A stretch of 39,580 nucleotides of DNA, taken from the NCBI GenBank assembly GCA_023511405.1, contig JAIMBO010000013.1:1-39580 (forward strand), written 5' to 3'. A model generated the notes under the pieces. It saw only the letters and a list, made by a program, of their open reading frames with translations, was not told the DNA's origin and did no database searches. The translations under genes were made by a program, and so were the position numbers. Source of the stretch: Rubrobacteraceae bacterium. Its GTDB lineage: Bacteria; Actinomycetota; Rubrobacteria; Rubrobacterales; Rubrobacteraceae. Positions 29,456 through 38,058 of the stretch are shown piece after piece (position 1 is the first letter of the stretch; each line of letters opens with the position of its first letter).

Positions 29456-30832
29456 GTGGACGCTTTGAGGGAAGAGCTGCTGGAGACCCTGGACACCGCC
29501 TCGTGGAGGCCTGTCCATACCAGGATCACGCTGGCCCTGGGGGTGGCGTGGCTTCTGGATGCGTTCGAGGTATCGATAATCGGGTCGGTGCTGCCGACGA
29601 TCGCGCAGCAGTGGGACCTCTCCGGCCTGCAGGGCACCTCCCTGATAGCCGTCTGGCTCGTGGGCATAATGGCCGGAGCACAGGGGGCGGGGGTTCTGGC
29701 TGACCGGTTCGGTAGGCGCAGGCTCTTCCTGGTCACTCTGACCTTCTATGCCACCTTCACGCTGCTGAGCGCTTTCTCCGTCGACTACCCGATGCTCATG
29801 GTTTTACGCTTTCTCACGGCTCTGGGCGTCGGAGCGGAGTACTCGGCGATCAACGCCGCCATAAGCGAGTTCATCCCGGCCCGCTACCGGGGACGGGCGA
29901 ACGCTGCGGTGATGAGCTTCTGGGGTGCGGGCGCGCTCGTGGCCGCCGGAGTGGGCGCCGTGGTGCTCGCCGCCCTGCCTGCAGGAGTGGGCTGGCGGGT
30001 GGGGTTCGCGGCCGGCGCGGTGATGGCGCTCGTGGCGCTGCTCGCTCGCCGGACGCTCCCGGAGTCCCCCCGCTGGTTGCTGCGCCGGGGAGAGACCGGC
30101 AAGGCTGGCGAGATCGTAGAGCGGATCACGGGCGTTCGTATCTCCGCTCCTGATAGAGGTGTCACTTCCGGAGAGTTTCGGGCTTCCGTCGGGGAACTTC
30201 TGCGGCGGGTGCCTGGTCGTACGGCTCTGGGAGCGGTCCTGGATTTCTCCGAGGCGAGCGGTTACTACGGGCTCTTCGCGTTCTTCGCCGTACTGGTGAC
30301 GGCGGCTTCTGGGATACCCGCCTCGCGGGTGCCGGCGTACTTCGCGGGGGGAAGCGCCGGGGCTCTCGCCGGAGGGGTGCTCGCTGCGGCGGTCATGGAC
30401 CGTTTCCCGCGGGCAACCACGGTGACCTCGGCGTACGTGCTGGCCGCCGCGAGCCTGGGGGTACTCGGGCTCGCGGCGGCCGCGGGTGGTCCGGAGGCTG
30501 TGATGTGGGCGTTTTTCCTGGCCAACGGGACGGCCACCGCCGCCTGGGTCTCGGCCTATCCGACCTTTACCGAGCTGTTCCCCACCCCGCTGCGTTCGAC
30601 GGGGGTCGGGTTCTCGGTCTCGGTGGGCAGGGTCGGGGCGGCGCTCTCCTCGATGGGGCTCGCCGCGGTGGCCTCGGCGTTCAGCCTGACGGCGGCCTTC
30701 GGGCTGCTCGCGGGGTTCTGGCTCCTGGGAGCGGCCGGGATGTACGTGTGGAGCCGGAGCGGAGGGCCGGAGGGCTGCCGGATGCCCCTGGAGCGGCTCG
30801 AGCCGGAGATTTACGAGAGGAGGGCTGGCTGA
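29456..30832 (+). CDS. MFS transporter (sugar/aromatic acid porter type)
   Basis: A 458-residue carrier with 12 membrane segments. It has AWLLDAFEVSIIGSVLPTI in TM1, GVLADRFGRRRLFLVTL (motif A), EYSAINAAISEFIPARYRGR after TM4-5 and PESPRWLLRRGE in the central loop, the sugar-porter/AAHS pattern. GTG at 29456 gives the longest product. TTG at 29465, with GAGGTGG 8 bases upstream, is a good alternative. The stop overlaps the next start (TGATG), so the carrier is coupled to the radical SAM fusion protein and probably moves its substrate or product. The 153-base gap before it has only weak hairpins. Confidence 0.88.
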   Translation: MDALREELLETLDTASWRPVHTRITLALGVAWLLDAFEVSIIGSVLPTIAQQWDLSGLQGTSLIAVWLVGIMAGAQGAGVLADRFGRRRLFLVTLTFYATFTLLSAFSVDYPMLMVLRFLTALGVGAEYSAINAAISEFIPARYRGRANAAVMSFWGAGALVAAGVGAVVLAALPAGVGWRVGFAAGAVMALVALLARRTLPESPRWLLRRGETGKAGEIVERITGVRISAPDRGVTSGEFRASVGELLRRVPGRTALGAVLDFSEASGYYGLFAFFAVLVTAASGIPASRVPAYFAGGSAGALAGGVLAAAVMDRFPRATTVTSAYVLAAASLGVLGLAAAAGGPEAVMWAFFLANGTATAAWVSAYPTFTELFPTPLRSTGVGFSVSVGRVGAALSSMGLAAVASAFSLTAAFGLLAGFWLLGAAGMYVWSRSGGPEGCRMPLERLEPEIYERRAG

Positions 30833-32535
30833 TGCGAGTGGTCGAAGAGTGGACCGAGCACGAGAAGATCGCCGTCTTCGGCGGCGTGTACAACAACGCG
30901 CTCTCGCTCGAGGCGGTGATCCGGGACGCGAAGGATCGGGGGGCGGGAGCCCTCTACTGCCTGGGGGACCTGGGCGGCTACGGTCCTCACCCGGACAGGG
31001 TGTGGCCGCTCTTGCTCGAAAACGGTGTGCGGTGCATCGCCGGCAACTACGACCTCTCCATCCGGGAGGATCGTCCCGATTGCGGCTGTGGTTACACCGA
31101 CGAGCGGGACAACCTCTACGCTCAGATCGCCTACGCCTACACCCGGAAGAACACCTCCGATGAGTTCAGGGAGTGGATGTGGACCCTGCCGGATCAAATC
31201 CTGCTGCACATGGGCGAGAAGACCCTGAGGATGGTGCACGGGAGCCCATTCGCGGTCAACGAGTTCTTGTGGGAGTCCACGCCGGACGAGGTCATCGAGC
31301 ACCACCTGGAGGCGGCTGGAGCGGATGTCCTGCTGTGTACCCACACGGGGCTTCACTGGCAGCGGGAGGTGGGCGGGAGGAAGGTGGTGAACGTCGGTGC
31401 CATCGGCCGCCCGGCGAACGACGGGCGTACGGAGGTCTGGTACGCGCTGTTGAGCAAGGAGGGGGGCGAGGTGGGCGCGGAGTTCGTCCCGGTGTCCTAC
31501 GATCACGAGGAACTCGCCCGGCAGATGCGTGAGGAGGGGCTTCCGGAGCCGTTCGTCGAGACGATACTGACCGGATGGTGGACGAGCTGTCTGGAGGTGC
31601 TGCCTCCCTACGAGCGCTCCCGGGGACGCTTCCACCTCTACAGGGAGGCTGCGGAGATCGAGGTTGGAGAAGGGCTCTCCTGGGGCGAGGCCGCCACCCT
31701 GCCGGACGACGGAAGGGATGTGGTTTCGATCTTCGGCACCCCGTTGTTTCCAGCCCACCTATGGGTCTATGCCAACTACGACTGCAACTTCAGCTGCCGC
31801 TACTGTTCCGTGGGCTCCAACCCCCATGTCAGGAGGCGGGCCTTCGGGATCGAGGAGTTCGAACGCCTCGTGGAAGAGGCCGAAGATCTGGGCTTCAGGC
31901 AGCTCTACTTGACCGGTGGGGAGCCGTTTTTGCTCCCCGAGCTCGGAGAACTCGTGGCGCGGGCGGTCTCGCGGATGCCCACCACCGTGCTCTCGAACGC
32001 CACGCTGTTCGGGGCGCCGAGCAAGCGCAGGGTGCTGGAGCGTTTCGCCGGAGAGCCCGGTTTCTCTCTGCAGGTCTCCGTGGACGGCGGCATCCCGGAG
32101 CTGCACGACCTCTACCGGGGCCCGGGGAGCTGGAGGCGAGCGATGGAGGGTATAAAGATCGCCCGCGAGATGGGGATCAGGGTGCGGGTCGGGACGACCG
32201 AGACACCGGAGAACGTGAAGGGTATCCCAGTCCTGCGGGAGATGCTCGCGGAGATCGGGGTGGCTCCCGAGGACCACGTGGTGCGGCCCCTGGTGAGGCG
32301 GGGTGAATCGGGGGAGGGGATGGAGATAGAGGGCTCGATGCTGGTGCCCGAGCTCACCGTCTCTACCGAAGGGGTGGCCTGGCACCCGGCCGGGGTCAAC
32401 GATGCGGGGATCACGGACCTCCTGGTGAGCGAGGAGATCTTCCCGCTGCGAAGGTCGGTGGAGAGGGTTGTGGAGCGTTTCCTGGAGTACCGGCAGCTCG
32501 ATGGCTCGCTCCCCCGTGCCTACCACTGCGCGTAG
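30832..32535 (+). CDS. metallophosphoesterase-like / radical SAM fusion protein
   Basis: A 567-residue two-domain protein. Residues 1-225 match a calcineurin-like phosphoesterase of the YfcE type: GDLGGYGPHPDRV (45-57), GNYD (71-74), VHGSP and the CTHTGLH segment (about 169-175), VVNVGAIGRPAND. The first metal motif, usually SDIHGN, reads FGGVYNN (16-22), so Asp and His are lost. Residues 305-567 are a radical SAM domain with CNFSCRYC (Cys318, Cys322, Cys325) and LTGGEPFLLPELGELV. No C-terminal SPASM cluster motif is evident. ATG at 30832 shares a base with the MFS stop. With nucleoside phosphorylase and two glycosyltransferases nearby, adenosyl or ribosyl chemistry is a fair inference. Confidence 0.88.
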   Translation: MRVVEEWTEHEKIAVFGGVYNNALSLEAVIRDAKDRGAGALYCLGDLGGYGPHPDRVWPLLLENGVRCIAGNYDLSIREDRPDCGCGYTDERDNLYAQIAYAYTRKNTSDEFREWMWTLPDQILLHMGEKTLRMVHGSPFAVNEFLWESTPDEVIEHHLEAAGADVLLCTHTGLHWQREVGGRKVVNVGAIGRPANDGRTEVWYALLSKEGGEVGAEFVPVSYDHEELARQMREEGLPEPFVETILTGWWTSCLEVLPPYERSRGRFHLYREAAEIEVGEGLSWGEAATLPDDGRDVVSIFGTPLFPAHLWVYANYDCNFSCRYCSVGSNPHVRRRAFGIEEFERLVEEAEDLGFRQLYLTGGEPFLLPELGELVARAVSRMPTTVLSNATLFGAPSKRRVLERFAGEPGFSLQVSVDGGIPELHDLYRGPGSWRRAMEGIKIAREMGIRVRVGTTETPENVKGIPVLREMLAEIGVAPEDHVVRPLVRRGESGEGMEIEGSMLVPELTVSTEGVAWHPAGVNDAGITDLLVSEEIFPLRRSVERVVERFLEYRQLDGSLPRAYHCA

Positions 32536-32542
32536 CGCCGGG

Positions 32543-33205
32543 ATGGTGCGCATCCTCATCATGACCAAGGCCCCTCTCCCCGGTTTGGTCAAGACGCGTC
32601 TCGGCCTCGAACCGCACCGGGCGGCGGAGCTGCAGAGAGCCTCCATCATGGATGTGGTCGCGAAGGTCCGATCTCTGGGACCCGTCACCGTCGCCGGTTT
32701 CCCCGAGGAGCACCTCGGCCTCATAGAGCCGCTGCTGCCGCCCGGTGTGAGGCTGATGGCACAGGTCGGGGCGAACCTGGGAGAGAGGATGTACTCGGCG
32801 GCGGGGAGGCTGTTCGCAGAAGATCCCGGGCCGCTCCTGATACTGGGCACCGACGCCCCGACGTTGCCTCCGAGCCGTCTCCGGGAAGCGACGGAGGCGC
32901 TGGATGCCTGCGAGGTCTCCATCGTGCCGAGTCGGGACGGGGGATACGTCCTCCTCGGCCTCAGGCGGCTGTTCGGAGAGCCTTTTTCGGGGATAACGTG
33001 GTCTACGGAGGTCGTCTTCCGGCAGACCTTGCAGAGGGTGCGGGAGGCTGGTATCTCCGTCCGCGTCCTCGAGCCCTGGTACGACGTGGATACTCCGGAG
33101 GATCTGCGCCGACTCGGAACGGAGCTGGAGGAGGACCCCGGGCTCGCCCCGCACCTGGCGGAGGTGCTCGGGGTGGCCATCACCCGGGAGGGCGGCATCC
33201 CGTGA
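32543..33205 (+). CDS. TIGR04282-type (DUF2064) glycosyltransferase/nucleotidyltransferase-like protein
   Basis: A 220-residue GT-A-fold protein: VRILIMTKAPLPGLVKTRLG at the N-terminus (like MobA/CofC nucleotide-binding loops), LGTDAPTLPPSRLREA with the metal-binding Asp, and SRDGGYVLLGLRR, then DVDTPEDLRRL. This is the DUF2064 pattern, named as an arsenosugar-biosynthesis-associated glycosyltransferase in TIGR04282. It may make or use an NDP-sugar. ATG at 32543 follows the radical SAM stop by 7 bases; an ATG at 32501 would overlap that gene. Its stop overlaps the next start (GTGA). Confidence 0.88.
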   Translation: MVRILIMTKAPLPGLVKTRLGLEPHRAAELQRASIMDVVAKVRSLGPVTVAGFPEEHLGLIEPLLPPGVRLMAQVGANLGERMYSAAGRLFAEDPGPLLILGTDAPTLPPSRLREATEALDACEVSIVPSRDGGYVLLGLRRLFGEPFSGITWSTEVVFRQTLQRVREAGISVRVLEPWYDVDTPEDLRRLGTELEEDPGLAPHLAEVLGVAITREGGIP

Positions 33206-33906
33206 GTGGGAGGCGAGTCTCGGTCGTGATCCCGACCCTCAACGAGGCGGCCTGCATAGGCTCGCTCCTCGAATTTCTTTGGGGAATGCCGCAGATACGG
33301 GAGGTCGTGGTGGCAGATGGAGGCTCGACGGACGGCACCCCGGAGCTCGTCCGGCCTCCGGCCCGGCTGGTCCGGAGCGAACCGGGCCGGGGGATCCAAC
33401 TCAACGCCGGGGCGAGGGTGACTTCCGGAGAGGTGTTGTTCTTCCTGCACGCCGACGTGGTGCCTCCGCGGGATGCCGCGCTCCGGATGCTGGAGGCAAT
33501 CGAGAACGGCGCGGTGGGCGGCAACTTCCGCCTCTCCTACCCAGGCGGCGGCGTCCTCGGGTGGTGGCTGGAGATCGTGGCCGCGATCTACCGCGGCTTC
33601 GGCCGCTACTACGGGGACTCCGGGATCTTCGTCAGGAGGGACGTCTACGAGAGGCTGGGCGGTTTCCCAGAGATCCCCATCATGGAAGACCTCGTCTTCG
33701 CGCGCAGGATGGAGGCTGCGGGAAAGACGGCCTGCCTGCCCGGCCCGATGATAAGCTCGCCGCGCCGCTGGCGGGGACGCCCGCTGCGTACCCTGCTGCT
33801 CTGGGGTTTCATGCAGACGGCGTTCGCTTTCGGGGTGAGCCCCTGGTGCCTCGCCCGCCTGTACAACGTGCAGAACGTGCGGCGGAGCGGGGAGGAGGAC
33901 CGTTGA
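33202..33906 (+). CDS. TIGR04283-type family 2 glycosyltransferase
   Basis: A 234-residue GT2 enzyme: VSVVIPTLNEAACIGSLLEF, VVADGGSTDGTPEL, GRGIQLNAGARVTSGEVLFF, then LHADVVPP (DxD-like His-Ala-Asp), RYYGDSGIFVRRDVYERLGG and PIMEDLVFARRMEAAGK. These match the TIGR04283 arsenosugar-associated family. It transfers a sugar from a nucleotide donor. A C-terminal hydrophobic stretch (LLLWGFMQTAFAFGVSPW) may touch the membrane. GTG at 33202 overlaps the upstream stop, and the next gene overlaps its own stop, so the three are translated as a block. Confidence 0.9.
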   Translation: MSGRRVSVVIPTLNEAACIGSLLEFLWGMPQIREVVVADGGSTDGTPELVRPPARLVRSEPGRGIQLNAGARVTSGEVLFFLHADVVPPRDAALRMLEAIENGAVGGNFRLSYPGGGVLGWWLEIVAAIYRGFGRYYGDSGIFVRRDVYERLGGFPEIPIMEDLVFARRMEAAGKTACLPGPMISSPRRWRGRPLRTLLLWGFMQTAFAFGVSPWCLARLYNVQNVRRSGEEDR

Positions 33907-35003
33907 GGGTCGTCCTCGCCGGCGGAGGGCATGCCCATCTGTACACCCTTCTGCGCACGGCGGAACTGGTCGATCGGGGGGGCGAAGTGACGCTGGTGAG
34001 CGACTCGCCATACCTCCACTACTCCGGGATGGCGACGGGTGTGATCTCCGGCCTCTACGAACCCCGGCGGTATCGCATCGACGTGCGCGGGCTCGTCGAG
34101 AGAGGTGGAGGTGTTTTCGTCCAGGACCGGGTGGTGCGGATAGACGCGGCTGAAAAGGAGATCGTCCTGAACGGGGGCGAGACCGTCTCTTACGATGTTG
34201 CCTCGGTCTGCCTGGGCAGCGAAACCCCTGGACGCGGGATGGACGCGTTGTGCATAAAACCGGTGGAGAACGTGGTGGAGATCCGGAACAGGCTCCTCTC
34301 CCTGGTACGTTCTCGCATCCCCAGGGTGTTGGTCGTCGGTGGAGGTGCCGCGGGTTGTGAGGTGGCGGCGAACGTCCTGGCGCTCTTCGAGCGGGTGGGG
34401 GTGCGAGGGGACGTCACGCTCACCGAGAGGAGCGAGGGGTTGCTGCAGGGTGCTCCACGGAGGGCACGGGAGCATGCTGGGGCGCACCTGCGTGCGAGGG
34501 GGGCGAAGGTGCTGACGAACACGCACGTCGTCTCTCTCACCGATGGTGTAGCCCGGACGCGCGAGGGCCGGGAGCTTCTCTACGACCTGGCCGTGCTCGC
34601 GACGGGCGTCGTACCGCCCGACGTTTTTCGAACCTCGGGTCTTTCCACGGGGAAGGACGGCGGCCTTCTGGTGGACGAGAAGCTGCGCAGCGTGGACGAC
34701 GCGTGTCTCTTCGGTGGCGGCGACTGCATCTCCTACCGGGGAGAGAGCCTGCCCCGGTTCGGGGTCTTCGCCGTCCGCCAGGGGCCGGTGATCTATCGCA
34801 ACCTGCGGGCCACCCTCGAAGGCGGACCTCTCGTCGGCTACAGGCCTCAGAGGCTTTTCCTCTACATCCTCAACTTCGGCGACGGCACCGGGCTCGCCGT
34901 CTACGGCCCCCTGGTCTGGCGTGGCCGGTTTCCCTGGAGGGTCAAGGATTGCATAGACAGGGGGTTCCTGGAGAGGTATCGCCTGGATGATGCCGATGTC
35001 TGA
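33903..35003 (+). CDS. FAD-dependent pyridine nucleotide oxidoreductase (SelD-N-terminal-like)
   Basis: A 366-residue NDH-2-like flavoprotein: FAD motif VVLAGGGHAHLYTL (GGGHAH at 7-12), NAD(P) motif VLVVGGGAAGCEVAANVLAL (about 141-160), LAVLATGVVPP and the second FAD motif CLFGGGDC. The GGGHAH opening is typical of flavoproteins fused or linked to selenide water dikinase (TIGR03169), which suggests chalcogen or metalloid redox work. No Cys pair of the disulfide reductase type is present. TTG at 33903 has GGAGG 5-6 bases upstream and overlaps the glycosyltransferase stop. Electron acceptor unknown. Confidence 0.85.
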   Translation: MRVVLAGGGHAHLYTLLRTAELVDRGGEVTLVSDSPYLHYSGMATGVISGLYEPRRYRIDVRGLVERGGGVFVQDRVVRIDAAEKEIVLNGGETVSYDVASVCLGSETPGRGMDALCIKPVENVVEIRNRLLSLVRSRIPRVLVVGGGAAGCEVAANVLALFERVGVRGDVTLTERSEGLLQGAPRRAREHAGAHLRARGAKVLTNTHVVSLTDGVARTREGRELLYDLAVLATGVVPPDVFRTSGLSTGKDGGLLVDEKLRSVDDACLFGGGDCISYRGESLPRFGVFAVRQGPVIYRNLRATLEGGPLVGYRPQRLFLYILNFGDGTGLAVYGPLVWRGRFPWRVKDCIDRGFLERYRLDDADV

Positions 35004-35030
35004 AAACCGGGACCGAAAGGAGCGGAGAGG

Positions 35031-36470
35031 ATGCGGAGCAGATACGACCTGGTCGTCGTGGGTGGCGGGACGGCGGGGTTGGTGGCGGCCGCGGGAGGAG
35101 CGTACCTGGGAGCGAGGGTGGCGCTCGTCGAGCGTGACCGGCTGGGGGGTGAGTGTCTCAACTACGGTTGCGTGCCGACCAAGGCCCTCGTCAGGAGCGC
35201 CGGGGTGGCGAGCCTCATGCGTCGCGCAGGGGAGTTCGGGGTGAAACCGGTGGAGGTCGAGGTGGATTTCCCGGCTGTGATGGAGAGAATGCGAGAGATG
35301 ATCCGGGTGGTCGGCGTCCACGACAGCCCGGGGCGATTCCGTCGCATGGGCGTCGATGTGTTCCTGGAGAGCGAGGCCAGACTCGATGCACCGGGCGAGG
35401 TCATGGTGGACGGCTGGCGTATCCCGGCGCGCAGCGTCATCCTCGCCACGGGTTCGCACTCCTCCGTTCCACCCGTAGAAGGGCTCGAGGAGACCGGCTA
35501 CATGACCCATATAGAAGCCCTGCGGATGGAGAGTTTGCCCGGATCCATCGTGATAATCGGGGCAGGGCCCGTAGGCTGCGAGTTCGCGCAGATCTTCGCC
35601 CGCTTCGGCTGCCGGGTGAGCGTGATCTCCTCCTCTTCCCTGCCGCTCCCGAGGGAGGAGCAAGAGGTGAGCGAGCGTCTGCTGCGAACTCTGCTCGCCG
35701 AGGGGATCACCTTCCACGGTGGGTTTCGGGCCGAGGCGGCACGCCGGGAGGGCAAGGACAAGGTCGTGGTCGCCCGCGACGAAGCTGGTGGGGCCATCGA
35801 GGAGCGTGCGGAGGAGATCCTCATCGCCGCCGGGCGTGCTCCCACCGTAGACGGCCTGAACCTGGAGGATGCCGGCGTGGAGCTGGGAGAATCCGGGATA
35901 AAAGTGGATGACAACCTCCGGACCACCGTCCCCGGTGTCTACGCCGCGGGGGATATAACCGGTGGACGCCTCTTTACCCACGTGGCGGAGTATGAGGGGA
36001 AGCTGGCGCTGAGGAACGCGCTGTTCCCGGTGAAGGCCCGGGCCGACTACCGGGTGGTACCCTGGACGACCTTCACCGATCCCGAGGTGGCGCGGGTGGG
36101 GTTGACCGAGGAGGAGGCCCGCAGGGAACACGAGATGGTCGAGGTGTTCCGGCACCCTTTCGGCGAGGTGGACCGGGCGGTGACCGACGGTGAGACCGAG
36201 GGGTTCGTCAAAGTGGTGGCTGGCAAGGGGGGCGAGATCCTGGGCGCGCACATCATCGGACCAGGTGCGGGGGATCTCATCCACGAGTTCGTGCTGGCCA
36301 TGCAGAGAGGCATCCCTCTCCGGCGGCTCTCCACCATGATCCACGTCTACCCTACCCTCTCGCAGGTCAACCAGCGGGTGGCGGACGGTTACTACAGGGA
36401 GAAGCTCTTCACCGCGACGAACCGTAAGGTGCTCGGTACGTTCTTCGGGTTGCGGCGGTTGCTCTCCTGA
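35031..36470 (+). CDS. mercuric-reductase-like flavoprotein disulfide reductase
   Basis: A 479-residue class I flavoprotein: FAD motif VVVGGGTAGLVAAAGGAYLG, redox disulfide GGECLNYGCVPTKA (Cys42, Cys47), NAD(P) motif IVIIGAGPVGCEFAQIFARF, VYAAGDITGG and the dimer domain. It lacks the N-terminal HMA domain and the C-terminal Cys pair of true MerA. The helper region reads IHVYPTLSQV instead of the HPT-x2-E of lipoamide dehydrogenases. It is therefore a MerA-like reductase of unknown substrate. ATG at 35031 has AAAGGAG and GGAGAGG upstream, 27 bases after the previous stop. Confidence 0.88.
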   Translation: MRSRYDLVVVGGGTAGLVAAAGGAYLGARVALVERDRLGGECLNYGCVPTKALVRSAGVASLMRRAGEFGVKPVEVEVDFPAVMERMREMIRVVGVHDSPGRFRRMGVDVFLESEARLDAPGEVMVDGWRIPARSVILATGSHSSVPPVEGLEETGYMTHIEALRMESLPGSIVIIGAGPVGCEFAQIFARFGCRVSVISSSSLPLPREEQEVSERLLRTLLAEGITFHGGFRAEAARREGKDKVVVARDEAGGAIEERAEEILIAAGRAPTVDGLNLEDAGVELGESGIKVDDNLRTTVPGVYAAGDITGGRLFTHVAEYEGKLALRNALFPVKARADYRVVPWTTFTDPEVARVGLTEEEARREHEMVEVFRHPFGEVDRAVTDGETEGFVKVVAGKGGEILGAHIIGPGAGDLIHEFVLAMQRGIPLRRLSTMIHVYPTLSQVNQRVADGYYREKLFTATNRKVLGTFFGLRRLLS

Positions 36471-36471
36471 C

Positions 36472-37263
36472 CTACCGTTCCACGCGGTAGACGTATCCGT
36501 GGTCGAAGGAGAAATCTTCCTCTGTCAGCAGCGTCACCGCATGCAGGAGAAGCCGCCGCAGGACCTCACCACCACGTGCCAGCCGCTGGTCCAGCACATC
36601 TTCTGGCTCCGGTTCGCCGACTCCGGCCGCCCGGTTGACCGGGAAGCCCACCAGCGCGTAGGGTATCTCCAGCTCCCCGGCCAGCACCGTCTCCGGCCCG
36701 CAGGTCTGGCTCACGGCCGCCACCCCGGCCGTCTTCAGCCACCCGACCTCGGCTTTCGTCTCGAACCGGGGGCCGTTGGTGCACCCGTAGACGCCCCCTG
36801 GGGTGAGGTCCAGCCCGAGCTCCCCGGCGGCGAGCAGTATCTTCTGCCGCAGGCGCGGCGAGTAGGGCTCCTCCTGGATCAGATGTCCCCGTTTGGGATC
36901 GTCCGGGTCGTCGAAGATGGTGCAGGGCTCGCCGCCCGGGAGACGGTTCTCGGGGAAGAACAGATCGTCGAAGAGGATGGGGGTTGCCAGGGGTATGGAC
37001 GGGTCTACGGTCCCCACGACCGTGCTGGCGAGGATGGCCCGCGCGCCGAGTCGTTTCAGGGCCGCCAGGTTCGCCCGGTGATCGACGGCATGGGAGAGAC
37101 GTCGGTGTCCCGCCAGGTGGCGTGCTATGCTCCCTACGCGCCACGGTCCCACCCTGCCGGTCGCGACTTCCACCTCGCCGAAGCGGGTTGCGACGGTTCT
37201 GACCTCGGGTGACTCCAGGAGCTCCCCGACGCTCGAGCCGGTCATGATGCCGATGTCTATCAC
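36472..37263 (-). CDS. MTA/purine nucleoside phosphorylase family protein
   Basis: A 263-residue member of the trimeric PNP/MTAP family: RHLAGHRRLSHAVDHRANLA (phosphate/ribose region), LKRLGARAILASTVVGTV, NGPRFETKAEVGWL, VSQTCGPETVLAGELEIPYA, then GFPVNRAAGV near the base site. The N-terminal phosphate loop, usually GGSG, reads MTGSSVGEL. The enzyme should split a 5'-modified nucleoside into base and ribose-1-phosphate. GTG at 37263 has AAGGAGGGG about 10-12 bases upstream. It is last in a leftward operon with a TVP38-like gene and a P1B ATPase, converging with the radical SAM cluster one base from its end. Confidence 0.88.
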   Translation of the reverse strand: MIDIGIMTGSSVGELLESPEVRTVATRFGEVEVATGRVGPWRVGSIARHLAGHRRLSHAVDHRANLAALKRLGARAILASTVVGTVDPSIPLATPILFDDLFFPENRLPGGEPCTIFDDPDDPKRGHLIQEEPYSPRLRQKILLAAGELGLDLTPGGVYGCTNGPRFETKAEVGWLKTAGVAAVSQTCGPETVLAGELEIPYALVGFPVNRAAGVGEPEPEDVLDQRLARGGEVLRRLLLHAVTLLTEEDFSFDHGYVYRVER

Positions 37264-37295
37264 GGGGTCTTATCCCCTCCTTCGCTCCCGTCGAT

Positions 37296-38030
37296 TCAGG
37301 TGTCCCACCGCCCTCCGCTCCTTCTACGGTGCCCGACGAACCAGGCCGTGAGCACGATGGCCAGAAGCGCGGCGGACAGTCCCCAGAAAGCGACGCCCGG
37401 GTGGGTGTGTCGCTCGCCCAGGCGGCTTCCGAGGAAGGTCACGATGATGCCGAGCGGGAGGATGCCTACCCCGGTGGTCCAGAGGTAGGTTCGCAGAGGG
37501 CTGCGCACGGCGCCCGCGGCTAGACCCACTGCGTTGAAGGGCACCAGCGGGATCAGACGCACCGTGAGCAGCGGGAACGCTCCTTCTCTCTGCAACCATT
37601 CGTCGAGCCGCCTCTGGTGGCGCTCGGGGATGGTGCGTTCGAGCAGGGGCCTGCCCCAGAAGCGTCCGGCGGCGTACAGGATCGAAGCCGAGAGCATGAA
37701 CGCGCTCCAGGTTATGGCGAGCCCCTTCCAGAAGCCGAACGCGAGCCCGTTTGCCAGCGTCAGAAGCTCTGCCGGCAGCGGGATCACGGTGTGCAGCAGG
37801 ATCAAGCCGACGGAGACCAGCGGGGCCAGGGCTCCGTAGCCTTCGATGATCCGGCGGACCTCGGCTCCGTCACCCTGAGAGACCGCACCGACGAGGCCGG
37901 CGATGGGGTGTCGGACGGCGGGGATGCTCCACAGGATGAGGCCGAGGAAGATCAGCTCCAGCAACAGAGCCCACCGCCCCGTGAGCGCAGAGACGACCCG
38001 CAGGATGACCGATCGCTTCGCGGTGCTCAC
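37296..38030 (-). CDS. TVP38/TMEM64 family (DedA-like) membrane protein
   Basis: A 244-residue membrane protein with about six hydrophobic segments and the VTT/SNARE-associated pattern: GYGALAPLVSVGLILLHTVI, PLPAELLTLANGLAFGFWKG, then a long amphipathic stretch and RLIPLVPFNAVGLAAGAVRS with YLWTTGVGILP. Family members are linked to lipid scrambling; in bacteria they often sit beside MerA-like reductases, as here. GTG at 38030 has GGGGAG very close upstream, so the start is uncertain. It lies 28 bases after the ATPase gene. Confidence 0.9.
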   Translation of the reverse strand: MSTAKRSVILRVVSALTGRWALLLELIFLGLILWSIPAVRHPIAGLVGAVSQGDGAEVRRIIEGYGALAPLVSVGLILLHTVIPLPAELLTLANGLAFGFWKGLAITWSAFMLSASILYAAGRFWGRPLLERTIPERHQRRLDEWLQREGAFPLLTVRLIPLVPFNAVGLAAGAVRSPLRTYLWTTGVGILPLGIIVTFLGSRLGERHTHPGVAFWGLSAALLAIVLTAWFVGHRRRSGGRWDT

Positions 38031-38058
38031 GCTCCCCGGCCTGTTCTCGATCGTTCGC

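Noticed and set aside
30832-32535. Annotation as ArsS, the arsenosugar radical SAM enzyme
   Set aside because: The phosphoesterase-like N-terminal half and the C-terminal sequence do not look like ArsS with its DUF3641 tail; only the cluster context is similar.
35031-36470. Annotation as true mercuric reductase MerA
   Set aside because: The HMA domain and C-terminal Cys pair needed for Hg(II) transfer are absent, and no merR/merT/merP genes are seen.
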